A DNA stretch of 64,000 bases from Climacteris rufus (lineage: Eukaryota > Chordata > Aves > Passeriformes > Climacteridae). Shown piece after piece: positions 40,305 to 53,789 of this stretch. The notes under the pieces are model-generated. The model did no database searches and was not told the origin of the DNA. It saw nothing but the letters and a program-made list of their open reading frames with translations. Positions within the stretch are counted from its first letter, which is position 1, and each line of letters begins with the position of its first letter. The position numbers and the translations under genes are program-made. Where the stretch lies: assembly GCA_013398175.1 (NCBI GenBank), contig VZRZ01008256.1, positions 951,890 through 1,015,889 on the forward strand, given 5' to 3'.

Positions 40305-40334
40305 CATATTAGGAATAATGTTATTCCTAACATG
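40305..40334. repeat. Near-perfect 30-bp palindrome
   Basis: TTAGGAATAA at 40309-40318, a TG centre, and its exact complement TTATTCCTAA at 40321-40330 form the core. One mismatch (A/C) follows and then three more paired bases on each side (CAT/ATG), giving 13 of 14 paired positions. About one such structure is expected by chance in AT-rich sequence of this length. Confidence 0.7.
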
Positions 40335-41231
40335 CATAAGACACCCATCTAGGGAGATAGCTCTCAAATTCACCCTCAATTGTGTTCCATTAAAAAATAC
40401 TAGTGTGCATTTTTAATACCTCACTCTACAGTTTCAGACTTATTTTCAGTAAAAAGGGTGCCACTAGCCACTTTCAATGTTACCTGCCTTTCTGAGGTTG
40501 ATATTACCATGACTTCAAGGCAGCAATGTTCAGCCGAGTTGGCTAAAGACTACTCAGGAATGCCTTTGTATGCTGTAATTACACATCTCTCTGCAATGTA
40601 GACTCAGATATGAAATAAGCAAAATGAACCTGGTCCCTTCCACACCTTGCCTCTAGCTTTTTTCTCCCTAGGAAGTATTTGGATCTAGTCTCCTTCTAAT
40701 TGCAACTCAAAATTACTCTTCTCGCAATTCTTGCACAAAGGTTGAGGATAATGTAATTTTACAACACCTGCTTCAGGCAATCCTGCATGTTCAACAGCTC
40801 ATTGGTTCAGTCATCCAGAAAGATTTCAGCCTTATTCAACCTCATGTAGACCTCAGTCCCCTTTGCTGTACCACAGGCACAGGTTTTCATTACATGAGCT
40901 GTCCCAGAACACACAGTGCCATTTCTGAACCTGAATATGTGGGGCAAATATCATGCAGCATATGAGTTTTCTCAGTGTTCGACATGGGAACACACCTTTA
41001 TAATTAATTAATGCTAAAATTGTGGGGAAAAGAGTAGGGTGTTTGCTCTGTTGACTTTGTCTTCACTCATAAAGCTAAAAGCCATTGCCACGAACACTTT
41101 GGTGGAATTCTTCACATAAAAACATGGTGACACACATTATGAAGGCAGGCATGTCTGAGGATAAAGGTGTAATTTTCCTACTGGTCATAATCGTAATTCC
41201 ATCCACATTTTAATACACTGCTGCAGATTTT

Positions 41232-41371
41232 TGTACATCCAATGTACATTTTTAAATACAAATGTACAAATCAAATATATATATGTAAATTGTATACACA
41301 TACATATATGTATATATTAAAATGTACATACTAAATATATATATATGCCAATATACCCTGGGTTATGTACA
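41232..41371. repeat. AT-rich patch with five TGTACA palindromes
   Basis: The self-complementary hexamer TGTACA occurs at 41232, 41243, 41263, 41323 and 41366. Between the copies lie alternating AT stretches such as ATATATATAT at 41274-41284 and 41335-41346. It is low-complexity, DNA-unwinding-prone sequence, and the repeat copies probably derive from local duplication. Confidence 0.75.
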
Positions 41372-44300
41372 CTTTCACAAAAACTTTATGCACATAAATG
41401 CAAAGTTTTACAGGTGTATTTCTCCAACTCGCTTTCATCCCAGAAGGGAATTTTATAGCTGACAGTTAACCAGTTTGAAAAAAGAAATTCTCTGCAGCAA
41501 GTGTCACCAATTATTCTTACAAGGCTTTGATCACCATTCTTGGTAATACAAAGAGAGATGCAAATCTTCTGATTGCCACACCTCTATTTTCAGACTAAAT
41601 GAGGAATGGATTGCTGCAGTTAACAAATGAACAAGCAAGTGGCAGCAGGTTTCAAGACTAATTCATCTGGCAGTTCTACAGGAGCAGCCATGGGATGTCT
41701 TCTCTCACTTTGCTCTAGCCACAGAAAAACAAGCTGCAAGGACACTTTCCTCAGATTGCCTTTAAAAATTCAATAACTTTTTTGGAGCTTTTATCTTTAC
41801 ACTATGGAAACACTAACAATGCAACTAAACTGAGGAAATATGATAAGCCGGTTCCAAGCAATGAAATTGGGCTAGGTTGTTCCTGCAACAGACTCAAAAT
41901 ATGATTTAATTGCCCTTTTATCTTTTTTCCTTTCTTGAGCAAGCTGCCATTTACTCGAGGTATTCCCCATTTTCCAGGATTAATAAAGATACTTTTCCAT
42001 GTGCTGCAGTCATCCTCTGAGACACAGGAGGTGAGTGTACATAAACACCTGTCTGAGTGAAGAAGGAATTGCTCTCTCTCTACGGAAAATCCAAAAATAC
42101 ACCACAGACAACACCCAGAGGATGGTGCTTCTGAAGGCTCTTGGCAGTAACCTCAGCCATCTTCAGTCCCTACATCACCAGCCTTTTTTCTTGCAATTCT
42201 TTACATAACCCAACACTGGTAATAGGAAATTGCAGGAAAACACAGGGTGACATTTGAAAAATATTTTAAGTTGCAATGAAAAGAATTAATTTCCTGACAG
42301 GACTAACAATAGCTGCATAGTTTTGAGGATAAACTATCTACCAGGGCTAAAGAAGAAAGCAAGCATGGTTGGTTTTCTTGGCTTTTCTAAATTTTTTTTC
42401 CTATGAAAATTTCCTCTGATGAATCCTTGGTTAAAATTATTTTATTGGTTAAACAGAGGCTAATGGATCAACAGCAGTAATTATGGGCCACACTGATCTG
42501 AATAACATTTTATTAACCCACAGATTTATTAGTCTGATTTGAGAGCTTATGAGGCAACAGTCAGGACTTCCTCAGGGAACAGTCCAGGACTACCTGACTC
42601 CTAGTTTCCTTTCTAAAGCAATGCTGCCCCCATCTGGGAGTACAACCTGGAATCTACTACTGCTTACAGCACTTGCTCTATCCATACGAAAACATATTAA
42701 TCATATGGATAAAATTACTAAGAAAGAGATTTTCCAGTATAACATACTTGAGAATTTCTTCATGGCTCAAAAGATTTCAATTCAAAAGTTACAGGTAAGT
42801 GCTAAAACCCAGAGATCTGGAAATCAAGATTTTTATTTTTACTGGATACATGCACACTGATTAAATATAAGGTGCGTGTACATTGGAACATGTTGCAGAT
42901 AAGCAGCGCTAAATATTTTTTATTCCAAACTTATTGAAAGCAGAGTCTTCTATAAGACACTATCAGAACCAAGTTAAAAGAAAACACAAAATGGAATTAC
43001 ATTTGATAAAATATATATAATTGTGATGTATAATCAATACCAAACTATATTTGTTGATATTTTGTGCCCTATATTAGCATAATTCACCAAATTCAATCAA
43101 TGCAATAATCAAGAGATTAATGGTCTACAGAGTTGAGCAATATGTTCCTGGTTTTAGTTTCAGTATATGAGCATGACTCATGAACAGCTGGCATGAATGT
43201 TTACCAAAATTTCATCAAGCATGAATTTATCAATTAATATCATACTTCAGTATTTTGATCCTAATGTCGCATATGAACCTCATGTTTATCCTTATTTATG
43301 GCTATTTTTTATTCCCCTTACTTCAGCTTAAGAGCCATATACATTATCCACAGAGCTACAATGAGTATTTGTAGAACATGGTAGAAGAAACCCAGATTGG
43401 ACTTTTTAAGTCTCTGTACCAAAATCCCATTAAAGATCTGTTGTTACATCTTCAAATTTTACCAGCCAGCCAGAGAAGATTTCAGAGGAATGTAGAACAG
43501 GAGAACAAATCCAATGCAGCCTTCATCAGGTCATATCTCAACAGAGAGTTGATAACGCCTATGCTGTTGCTGTTCCACCACAGGACGGGGCTGGTGTCCT
43601 GTGCCACTCAGCCACAAAGGCTGCACGTTCCCCAAGAGATGCAAATGTGACAGATCACTGACAACAACCTGTCCCACTGCCTGTCCTGGGACAGACGAAC
43701 AGTGAGGTTGATGTATATGAACAAAATATGTGTTTTGACTCAGGTCCGTGTCTTTCCTGTGGCTATACTTCTTCAAAGTAGGAAAATCACTCTGTGCATT
43801 ATACTTGCAAGAAGAGCTTACCTATGTGTTGTTTAAAATAAGTAATTCATGCACTGAACAAATATTTAACTACCTGTGTTGAGCACAGTGTAGACTGCAT
43901 AAAGGGTAGTAAAGAAAAGAAGGAAACGACACAAAACCATAATGGTCTCTTTGGAAGTGCATACAGTGTGAAAGATCAAACTTGTTACTGCCATGGTCCA
44001 AACTATTCCAAACAACAAAATAGTCCTTCACACAGACACAGGTAAATATACAGATTTTGAGACCATTCAGATACCTAAAACCAGATTTTTCCTAAAACCA
44101 TTGCCTACCTTTGATATATGTGCTAGATCTCTCTTCTGATACAGTAAGCTCTGACAGAGCTCAGCCTGACAATGGTCTATCCAAACTTGTAAGAATACTC
44201 ATGGATAAAAGTAGCAAATTTCTGTATAAAACTAGACAGCAGAATACTACATCTTGAATATTTTATACTGTGACTAAACCATTGTTAGAACATATTTCTT

Positions 44301-45907
44301 TTGGATCTCATGAAAACCTAGCTTTTCATTGCAGTACTAGTTCATTTACTGTTACATTCTAAAATCTACATAAAGTTTATGGCCTTTTTACTAATACTAT
44401 GATAAATATTTGGTACTGCATTATAAAATAACAAACAAATTATAATTTTACCTTCTGTTCTGTGCTGCTATAATTACTTCCCTTAGGAGTACAACCTAGC
44501 CTTTGTCACTTTGATAGCACTGTTATTCTCAGACAGAGACAGCAGAGCAGCTAAAGGAGATGGATGCATATATGTAAAAAGCTTTTAATCACAGGCATGA
44601 ACATACATAAAGCATCAGTGTGATTCTTCCAAATAAGTTTTCTGTGGCTTCAAATTAGAAATAATTTTAAATCTTAAAAATAAACAGTTAGAAAATCTGA
44701 GTTCTGGCTCTGTTTCAGACCCCTTCAAAAAAAAACCCCAAAACCCTCTAATATACTAGAATTGCAAGCATCAAAGAACCATCACCAATGCAGTAAAAGC
44801 TGGGAAAAGCAGTCTTCCATCACATACAGAGAATATTTACCCCATTATCACTATGAGGTCAAAATTACTGCGAATGTGGATAAAATGCAATAGAATCAAT
44901 GTCTTGTTCACTTCTTGCCATTCCTCCTTTCAACATTCCAATACAACTTACTGTAATATGACCATTAGTGCCAATCTCTACTACTTAACTCTGCTTTGAA
45001 GGGGGTTGTGAGGAGAGGGGACACACACTTCAGAAGTATTAGATAACTCTTGATGGAAGTCTGGTACCATAAAATTACACTTTGATAGTACAGTAATTAT
45101 TCCCACCTTTACCCTCACCTCCCTTTACGATACTGGAGATCACAGAAAACCAACCGTGCAGGACTGCTGGAGTGCAGAAAAAACTATCAATACAAATCCA
45201 CTTTCCATTCGTACATAAAGTGTCAATCTTCATAATTTAATTACAAGAATTTTATTTAATCATAGGTCCATTTTATAAACAAGGTGTAAAAAAACTAAAA
45301 AACATCTATTTAAATTATTTGGGAAATAAAAGGATTCATTTGCGGGGAGTTTGTAAAAATATCTCTATAGATAAGGTACATTTCTCCCCATGAGAAAGAT
45401 TTGTCTTACTTTTTTTGGATTCCATACATTATATAGATTTTTGCATGTTATCATGAATTTTGAGTTATACAATGAACAAAGGCTTGAAAAAATCTAATCA
45501 ATAAATTAGCCAGCTAAACATCATATGGCATGATCTGAGACAGTACATACTAATCTAATTAGGAACTGTTATATTATACACCCACTAGAGTAAGATTTGC
45601 CATTTCTTGACTTCTGAATCATTAACCGAGCAACTTTATTTTAAACTCAGACATGCTATTAGCATATTAATAAGCAAAGATCTGACTTAGCAAATATTTC
45701 ATATTTTCACTGAAAATTTTTCTCATTGACTTATTGTTTTAATACAATATAATTACTGCTTATAGGAGGGTCTAGTAGTTAAGACATCAACTTTTTTTCA
45801 AGTCCATGCCAATACTGCCATTCTTCTCTGTGGACAGAATTTCATCTCACGTATGCCAAATGTTTTCAACAATTGTTAATAAATCAAGAACAAGAAACTG
45901 AGTACTG

Positions 45908-45968
45908 TAATTAAATATAATTAAATCAACCAAATTGATTTCAATCAATAAATTAAATGTAATTAAAT
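45908..45968. repeat. TAATTAAAT cluster
   Basis: The nonamer TAATTAAAT occurs three times (45908-45916, 45918-45926, 45960-45968), with AATTGATT/AATCAAT half-palindromes between. It could be low-complexity drift or a homeodomain-type (TAATTA) binding cluster. Confidence 0.6.
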
Positions 45969-46816
45969 TAGCTAATCTTCATGAAAGCCAAAAATACCAG
46001 CACTTGGGATCTCAGAATACTGATGTTTTATAACCTTTCGGGGGATAGTCTTTGGCATTCTGGTTTCTACTCTGGTTCAGTTTCCCAGAGGACAAGCATT
46101 TATAGCTAATTACCAACCTCAATCATATTTGCATATCACTTTTCTTAAAACATCCCTTCAAACACTTCTTACAAGATGAAATTCAATTTTTATTTTCAGC
46201 TTTAACTGAATCCTCTAACTAAGGTGCACTTATGTAGATTTTTATGGCAATTACTTGGTCATTTCTGATTTGACAGGTCTCTGAATTAAAACTGCAATGA
46301 AAAGATCTGACTAGACCATTGCAAGTAAGGGCATTCTCTACTATCTGTCATATCCATTATCCTAAAGTATGTGAATCATCATCTTATTTCCTTTTCCCTG
46401 GAGAGAGGCATTCAATGATATGGTTGCACAACAAGACCAATGTATTTTGAGGATCAAATAAAATTAAATGGAGTCCTTAAGCTTTCAACTCTTTAAATTC
46501 ATCTTCTCATACCTTCCTTCCACTGAATAGTGGAACATGCCATTGATAACACTTCATAGGATCTCTCAATGAATATAGCACTGCCTTTTCAGAACAACAC
46601 ATCTCATACACATTTTTTTCCAACAGCCTAAACTGTAGTAATGTATGCTTAAAGTACAGCCTTCATTGTATAAAAACACACTATGCAATTTAGCAGGCTT
46701 AAGATGCTTCTTCTACAAAATCAATTTATCATAGTTCAGAATGTGTGAGAAAATGTGGGGTTTTTGCTGTGCCACCTCAATGAGATGGCAAGTGACGGGT
46801 TGGGATTCTGTTTGGG

Positions 46817-46830
46817 AAAAAAAAAAAAAA
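46817..46830. repeat. Poly-A run (14 nt)
   Basis: This is an uninterrupted A14 run following GTTTGGG. The preceding 70 bp is less AT-rich, but no retrocopy was recognised. Confidence 0.95.
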
Positions 46831-49800
46831 GCCAGAAAAGATAATGGTAAAGATAAGAAAAATTCTAGATGTTAAGCATCTATGCAGATTTTTAGCGTGT
46901 CTCAATGTAGATCATTTGGGGAGAAAAAAAGATGATCATGGCAGGCTCCTCACTAGAATCTGAACGTTTGGCACAGAAAGCCATCAAATAGAAAGTGAAA
47001 CATCTGCTAAGTTACCTGAATCTGCAGTTGTGGGATTCCGCATTTATGTACACTATCACTGTACAGAAAGCTTTTGGTGAGCCAGATTAGAAGTACAATA
47101 CCAAATTAGCATATCAGAGGATCAAAGAAACAGTGGTATAAAATTCAAGATCCCTTGGCTCTTCCTCATGGGCCAGGAGAAATTTTATCCTAAAGTGGAA
47201 ATTTTGAAATGTTTATCCCAAACCACACAGCTTCAAACTTCTGTCGCGAATTAGCTTGATATTTGCTCTTGGGAGTGGGGCAACTCACAGACCAAATTAA
47301 GCTGATGCAAATAGAATCACCATAAAAATTAAGAATAATGAAGAGAGAAGAGAAGATTTTACATCTGCCTCTTATAAATATCTTGTTTGTAGGAACAGAA
47401 GCAGTTAGACAATTTTGAACTAGAAAATAAAGCAATTTTTTTGCTATTTTAATAGAAAAACAAAATATGGAATGAAAGTTGATTTTATATCATTTTGATA
47501 TCATTGATAAAATTTTCAAAGCACTTCATTGATATTTAAGAGGAAATACAGATGAGAAAAGAACACATCCAATTAACACTGTACTATCAGATACCAGCCT
47601 TATAGATCACATTCTGCAGTAGTTTAGGTGAAAGCAATCAAAGAAAACACTTGGTATAATCTTGTGACTATGATTTTTATATATTTTTATTGGGTACATA
47701 AACCAAAATTACTTTTGAAAAGGAAACACACGAGAAGCAGGGAAGGAACTCCATCTGTCAGGCTCTAACAAGCTCTAATCATTCCCTTCTTTGAAAGAAA
47801 GGAGTCTTGATAAAACAACATGTAAATCAAAATCATCAGGCAGTCGCTGACAGTACCATCCTCATGAAAAGATGTATCTCTGCAGTTTTCATCTCCAATG
47901 TTTTGCTCAGCCCTTCACACTGCTGGCACTTGGTTCTTCTATGGATAGTGCCTTCTTGGGTTACTTCTCTAACATCTCCAGTAGTGAAAAATGCCTGACG
48001 TCCTAATCTATGTAGTGGTCTCATGTTCAGCTAAACAGGTCATGTCAACCCTCACTGTAGCATAGGATCTGACTGAGGTTTCTCTTATTGTAGCAGGAGT
48101 GGCCTCACAGCCAAGAAGCTGACAAAATGTTTCACACAAAGGAGCTTTTCAGCTGACAGCACCACACACTAAAACTGTCCCTGGATGCCCTGTATTTTGG
48201 TAGGGCAAGTCATAAGGATCAAACAGATCTATTATGAGCAGTTAGCACATTTAGTATGCAGCACAGAACTTATGGCTCAAACAACATGTTTAGGAGTTAT
48301 TTCTAGAATGTGGAAATAACCATATGAAGCACCATAGGGTAATTAAAAGATGCAAAAATGCTTCAGCTTTAGACCAAGGTCTTTACCTTTCATTAAATGT
48401 GTTAACATGTAATAGTTCTCTCCCACACTGATCCATGCTAAGTATTCATTTTACCCTTTACTTTGTGAATTAATTTACCTCCTTTCTGCAAATTTGGCCT
48501 GTCCTAGAGTATTTCCTATATTTTCACACAGTTTTCTCTCTCTGGCTTTTCTCTCTCCTTTATCTACAGCAGTTAATGCTATTCTATGATAGTATATCTC
48601 TCTGAAATATTTTTTTGCTTATTTTCAGCCCTAGAATACATGGTCTTGTTTCCTGAGGCAATCCCATTTAGCTCACAGACATATTTAGTAAGCATGTTCC
48701 CCCACTGAACAAGCCAAGATACAAACACCAGTCTGAATCCAATGCGACTGAGTCACACATATTTTATGGTAACTTTCATTACAGAGTATTGGTTTCTGCA
48801 TGACTGGGCAAAGTTAGAAGCATCTAAGTTTCATTTGTGTTCAAGGTGATAGTTTAGTCACTAGACAGAAAGGTCTGTGGAAAACTCACAATTACTTTCC
48901 TTTCCCACACAAAATATAATTTGCTCCTCCTCAGGTACTATCCTTACTTTCAGGCTTCAGTACACCGCTCTCACTTCTCAGTTACCTGTCCAAAGCCTGG
49001 ACCCAGATTAAGATAGAGCCTTATTTCATGAATTGCGAAATCTTACGCATTATTTATTACAAGCTTCCTTTAATTAAATTATAAGTTCCATCTTAGGTTC
49101 AAAGATATCATTGTTCTATTTTCCTTCCCACTTAACAGCCTGATATACTCTGCAGCATCTCACTGCTTTTTCCACATCCTGCCAGGATGTTCTAGCAGTC
49201 TTTTCTTACCATGGTGCTTCATTATAACACTGTTTCAATTAGGAGTTCCACCAACCTCAAAAACTTTGAGCATGTCTCAAATCTTGCAAAATATTTTCGA
49301 AGTTCACCCAACTTATTTCTTTTTGAAATCCTTCTCAGAAAATGATTTCCACGAAGTTCCACAAAGTACTATTTCTTCACCACAGTTTGAAAACTGGATT
49401 GTGTGTCACTCTACTATTAAATAAAACGGTTTCCATAACTTCACTGACTTGAGATTACTTATATCCTTGATCCTTCTTCAATTGTCTCCAATGATTCTTA
49501 AGATACTCAAAAGCTGGTTATTCCATTCTCTTTCCCATCTACTAGTATTTCTACTTCCAGCCCTGATAACAGCTAAAGAAAACTCAGAGGTGGAACCAAA
49601 GACACTGTTACTCTGCCTACAGGGAAGCTAACACTCAAAGAAAATCAGGAAAGAAATTAATGTCTCTAGCCCCACAGCTGCTAGTGTTGCCATCCAGAAT
49701 GTTCCTCGCCAGTCAACACATAAATACCACTTTCAAATAAGCTTCCAAAGAAAAATGAGCCAGCCAGGAAAGCTAAAAAAATCTGGTACATCTTTCAGGC

Positions 49801-50100
49801 CCTGTTCCAATGCTACTCACCACCACTGTTTATGCAGCATGAAGGATGGAATATGTCTCTGATTCCCCTTCAAGCAGATCTTAACCAGCTGAGGAGAGGC
49901 TTTCTGCAGGTACAAACCCCACCAGCCCACTTTGCTGGGGCTTGTGCAACCACCACCACCACTCCTTCTGCAATTCCACACTTCCATGTTCTTACAGAAG
50001 CTCAACAACCAGTCCTGAACAATACACAATGCAAATTTCTGGCATTTCTTTTTAAGATTGTTACCTCCAAGTTATGCACAGGAAAAAGCAGAAATGCTGG

Positions 50101-50121
50101 TTTTTTTGTTTTTTTTTTTTT
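50101..50121. repeat. Poly-T tract (interrupted once)
   Basis: T7, a single G and T13 make a low-complexity tract. Confidence 0.95.
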
Positions 50122-52749
50122 GCTGACTTTTGACTCTAAGAGGGCATGCTGAGCAATAAGCCCATTTTGAATGATGCTTCTCAACAGACGGTGTCAGCTT
50201 TTCAGCACAGAGCTGTACTTCAAATGTAGTCAACAGAAGGTAAGACTGCATGGGAGGATCACCACCAAGAAATGAAAGCAGACTAGATTTTATTCATTGG
50301 GAATTCCAGGTAACTGTAAATATGAGGTGAAATTATGGAGAATAATGAAAAAAGCATTAAAAGTTTGTGGACTTTAAGCGTTAGAATTGCTTATACAGGA
50401 ATGTTTCACCAGTAAAATATCTATTCTATTAAAATGTGTAGCTAGCTACTATTTTTTAATCCTTTTTAATAGTCTATGTCATTCAAACATCTTTTTTGCT
50501 GATCTCAGACAGCTTAGTTCATCCTATTTAACAGCAACATAGAAAAGAGGCTGGCTGCACTAGGAAATATGAAAAATATTGTCTCTTCCCCTAGGAAAAA
50601 TTGCAAAATGAGAAGAATTTTCATCAGCTTTCACTTACAAACAAGCGATAGAAGTTAACCTGCATATTCTACTTCAATTATTTAAGCTAAGGAATCAAGT
50701 AACTCAGTATATAATAATTGAAAACAGGGTTAAAAGCTAGCTACTTAGAGAGCATGTCCTATAACACTACAACAGCAAGATGACTCTGACATGTTTCTGG
50801 ACACCCATATATTTTATTGGTACACTGGAGACAAGCTCCTTGTGGTCAATGACTTAAAGATTCTGGTTCACATCTGGTCTACAGCCTCAGATTAGCTCCA
50901 AATATCATTATACATCATATTTCTATGTATTATAAGGAGGCAGTATTACTTTTCCCATTTTTTTTTGTTTTAAATTCAATGCTATTATCTGAGCAATTAC
51001 AACCTCTCAATGTACATCTGTAACAGTAGAAAGTTAAAAAACACACGGATGTCCTACCTCTGAATGACACACAGAAATACATTGACCTGGTTTAAGTACT
51101 TTCTATTAAGTTCAAATTCTCTTCTTTGTTGTATTGCACTCACCATAAGGTATAACATGGCTAAGCCAGAACCATCAGGAAACAGCTGTGGCAGTGCTTT
51201 AAAGGAGGCATCTTTCATATCCTTCCATATCCTTCTCCAAAACTAGAAGCAAAAATACCTGAACCATTCTGAGATGCATGTCTAACCTCTTACATGCCTC
51301 TAAGGGTCCAGAGCTTCCCCTGACAGCCTATCCCTTTGCTTCACAGTTTACAGCCAGAAACTCATCCTGTTGATTAACTTGTATTGTCCCCACTGCAACA
51401 AGTCACAATGAGGAAAAGCAGAGGAGGATGTTGAACGGCAGATACATTGCATGAGCTTTAAATATGAGTGCTTAGCTGAGAATGTTCCACTTCGTAGGAA
51501 AACTTCGTGTAATGTCATTTAGGCAGTCTTAGAATCACAACATTCAAGTCATACACTCACCATGCTTCACTCCTACAGCAGATTTGAAGTCTTGTATACT
51601 TGCCAGCCTGCACTTGCCTGGAAAAATAATTTAAAAAAAAAATAAGATAATTCATACCTGAAGATCTACTAAAGAAATAACTAGAAGTGTTCAATAGTAA
51701 AACAGTAATATAAGTTTTTGGTCCAGGTAGACCTTCCTCTCAGTTCACTATGAACTTCAATGCATTGTACAAACTGAAAATAAGTCATGAAAAAAAAAGT
51801 TCTTCATTTAGAAATTTTTACTGGAGCAGCTCAGAATCACAAAAATCTGCTCAGACTCCAAATGCTGAACAGATGCTGGGAGAAACATCCTGCACCAGAG
51901 TTTCTGTGAAGTAGTCTGTTGACAACTAGAATGTTTTTCAATGTGAGCAGGAACAAATTATCAAATCCAGAAGGTGTTTCTTGCTTCTCTTTCAGAAGAA
52001 CTAATATCAGACAGTGCAAACTGGCAGCCCAAAAAGAACTTAAGCCTCAGAATTATAGCCAAAAAAAGGAACAAAAAGAAGTTGATACACACTCAGAACT
52101 TGGATTTTGCCTGGGGAAAAAAGAAATGTCACTTACACTGATTCCGGCAGTTTTATTAAGTGTTTTATAAGAAAATCAGTGAAACTCTCACAGGTACCAG
52201 ACATTTGTGTACATAGTTGTTGTACACAATTTTTGGCAGTATTTTTTGTTTTTAAAGCAGAGTTAGATTTACCATTATTCCCAGCTCAGTTCTTGTATGA
52301 GCTGTATGGCAACAGCGCTTTCAGCATGGAAACATAAAACCACAGCTTCATATGTAGCAACTTTAATCCACACAAAGCCAAAAATCAATTTTTAATTAGT
52401 GAAACAGCTTGAGAAATCATGTTCTTATACTATGTTTGTGATCCTGTGGAAGTTAAGAACAAAAATACCATTGACTTTAAAGTAAATAAGGTTAAACTTG
52501 GCATCCTCAGGCCCTTTCACAACTAACTTATTTAAGGCTGGGTCTCAATGAGCCAAAAACTCAATACACTTTCATAGTCGTGTTTACTCAGTTGAATAGG
52601 TGTGATATGATTGAAAAACACTGTTTAGGAGCAGGCTAGAAAACCTAAAGCCACATTAGCTGGCTGAACTAAAGAGAAGACTATTTAATCATATTCAGTT
52701 CATTCAATTTTGCTCACAGGATTGAAGGACAGATTCCTATTTGCTTATG

Positions 52750-52785
52750 AAGACATGCCCTAACTGTTTAACAGTGGCATGTCTT
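52750..52785. repeat. Inverted repeat with p53-half-site-like arms
   Basis: AAGACATGCC (52750-52759) pairs perfectly with GGCATGTCTT (52776-52785). Inside these arms, ACTGTT (52763-52768) pairs with AACAGT (52770-52775), leaving only CTA (52760-52762) as a bulge. The result is a 16-bp interrupted stem in 36 nt. AGACATGCCC (52751-52760) fits the RRRCWWGYYY half-site of p53-family factors exactly. TGGCATGTCT (52775-52784) fits at nine of ten positions. The 14-bp spacer is at the edge of what is normally accepted. Confidence 0.7.
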
Positions 52786-53751
52786 GTTAATTCACTGGAA
52801 AAGAGAGTGACAGAAAGGCAGCACAGAAAGCTATGACTCATATATTGCATCCAGAATGCTATTCTAGCCTGCTATACAGCCATAGATTCTTTTTCATCAG
52901 CATTTCACAGTGCACAGCTAAAGGTAAACTATGATGAATAAAGGAGTCTATGGATTATTTATAATTTTGGTTAAAGACTGAATTTCCTGCACTTCCAAAA
53001 TTACAAATATTACTTCACTCAGAATTAATGGACTACCTTTAGATCTCTGTTTTGGATCAGGAAATTAAAGACTAGAAATATGACAAAAGTAATATTTTAA
53101 GATAAAACTAAGAAGAAATTCAGTAAAATAAGTAGCAGTAATATTCCCCAATAGGCAACCAAGACTCAGTGTTCTTTTGTTTACAGGTAAACACCCAGCA
53201 AATATTGCAGGAAAAGCTACCTGACTTGGAGGAGAAACCACCCATAAGGAAAAAATATTTTCCAGAATATGTATTTTAGGTAATTCAGACCAAATAAAAA
53301 CAATAAATGTTGAAGAAGCAAAGCATACACTGGCTCCTACTGTTTATCTGGATCTGCATGTCTCCCGTACCAGCTGTACTCTTTTGCAAAAGACAGAAAT
53401 ACTTATCTTCAACTTTCTCTAGTACTTTCCAGTCCGCTAAGAAGTACAGAAAACAGTAAGCAAGAGCTCTGAAAAAGAGTTATGCTTCAGTAACTGAGAC
53501 ACAGTAAGGAAAGGATCAGCACTGGTCCTAGAAGCCTGAGCAACTAAGACACTTCATTTCTCTGCTGATGCAGGAGGCAAAATACACTGAGTATAAGAGG
53601 CGGGGATCAAAAATGAGATTATGCTGGAACATATCCAAACCATGGTAACAAGTCCACATATATATGGATCCTAAATGCAGGGGTCTGGTGAGAACTTTTT
53701 CTCTTTACCCATCCACTTGGAGGCCTGAATATAATGCAAATAAACCTTTAT
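52786..53751. other. Non-coding AT-rich tract
   Basis: No open frame of note, no repeat and no RNA gene is visible here. The sequence is ordinary. Confidence 0.75.
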
Positions 53752-53774
53752 GGGGTATAAAGGGAGGGAAGGGG
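53752..53774 (+). other. G-quadruplex motif embracing a TATAAA
   Basis: Four plus-strand G-tracts, GGGG (53752-53755), GGG (53762-53764), GGG (53766-53768) and GGGG (53771-53774), have loops of 6, 1 and 2 nt. The first loop is TATAAA. A purine-rich tail (AAGAAG then A8) follows to about 53788. No transcript was recognised that would use this as a promoter. Confidence 0.75.
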
Positions 53775-53789
53775 AAGAAGAAAAAAAAG

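Larger units (their letters stand above)
28031..41231. other. Long non-coding AT-rich tract
   Basis: No gene is supported. The largest open frames (130 codons at 35336-35728; 129 codons at 37101-37490) have no domain. The first overlaps open frames in three other frames and the second lacks any flanking exon structure. The tract contains a poly-T run (29080-29090), nested CA/TG inverted repeats (35615-35679) and a near-palindrome (40305-40334). No transposon terminus or RNA gene was recognised. Confidence 0.7.
41372..52749. other. Non-coding AT-rich tract
   Basis: No gene is supported. Open frames reach at most about 106 codons. The frame at 42549-42860 runs across a strong splice-donor-like CAG/GTAAGT (42791-42799), but I find no good acceptor or domain. 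The tract contains A14 at 46817-46830, a T-rich run at 50101-50121, a TAATTAAAT cluster (45908-45968) and a small ACC repeat near 49951-49963. Confidence 0.7.

Noticed and set aside
42549..42860. Possible exon ending at the strong donor-like CAG/GTAAGT near 42793
   Set aside because: There is no convincing polypyrimidine tract with an acceptor at the left and the peptide is unrecognised. Comparable donor-like words (near 21270, 31890, 57551 and 60431) occur without exons.
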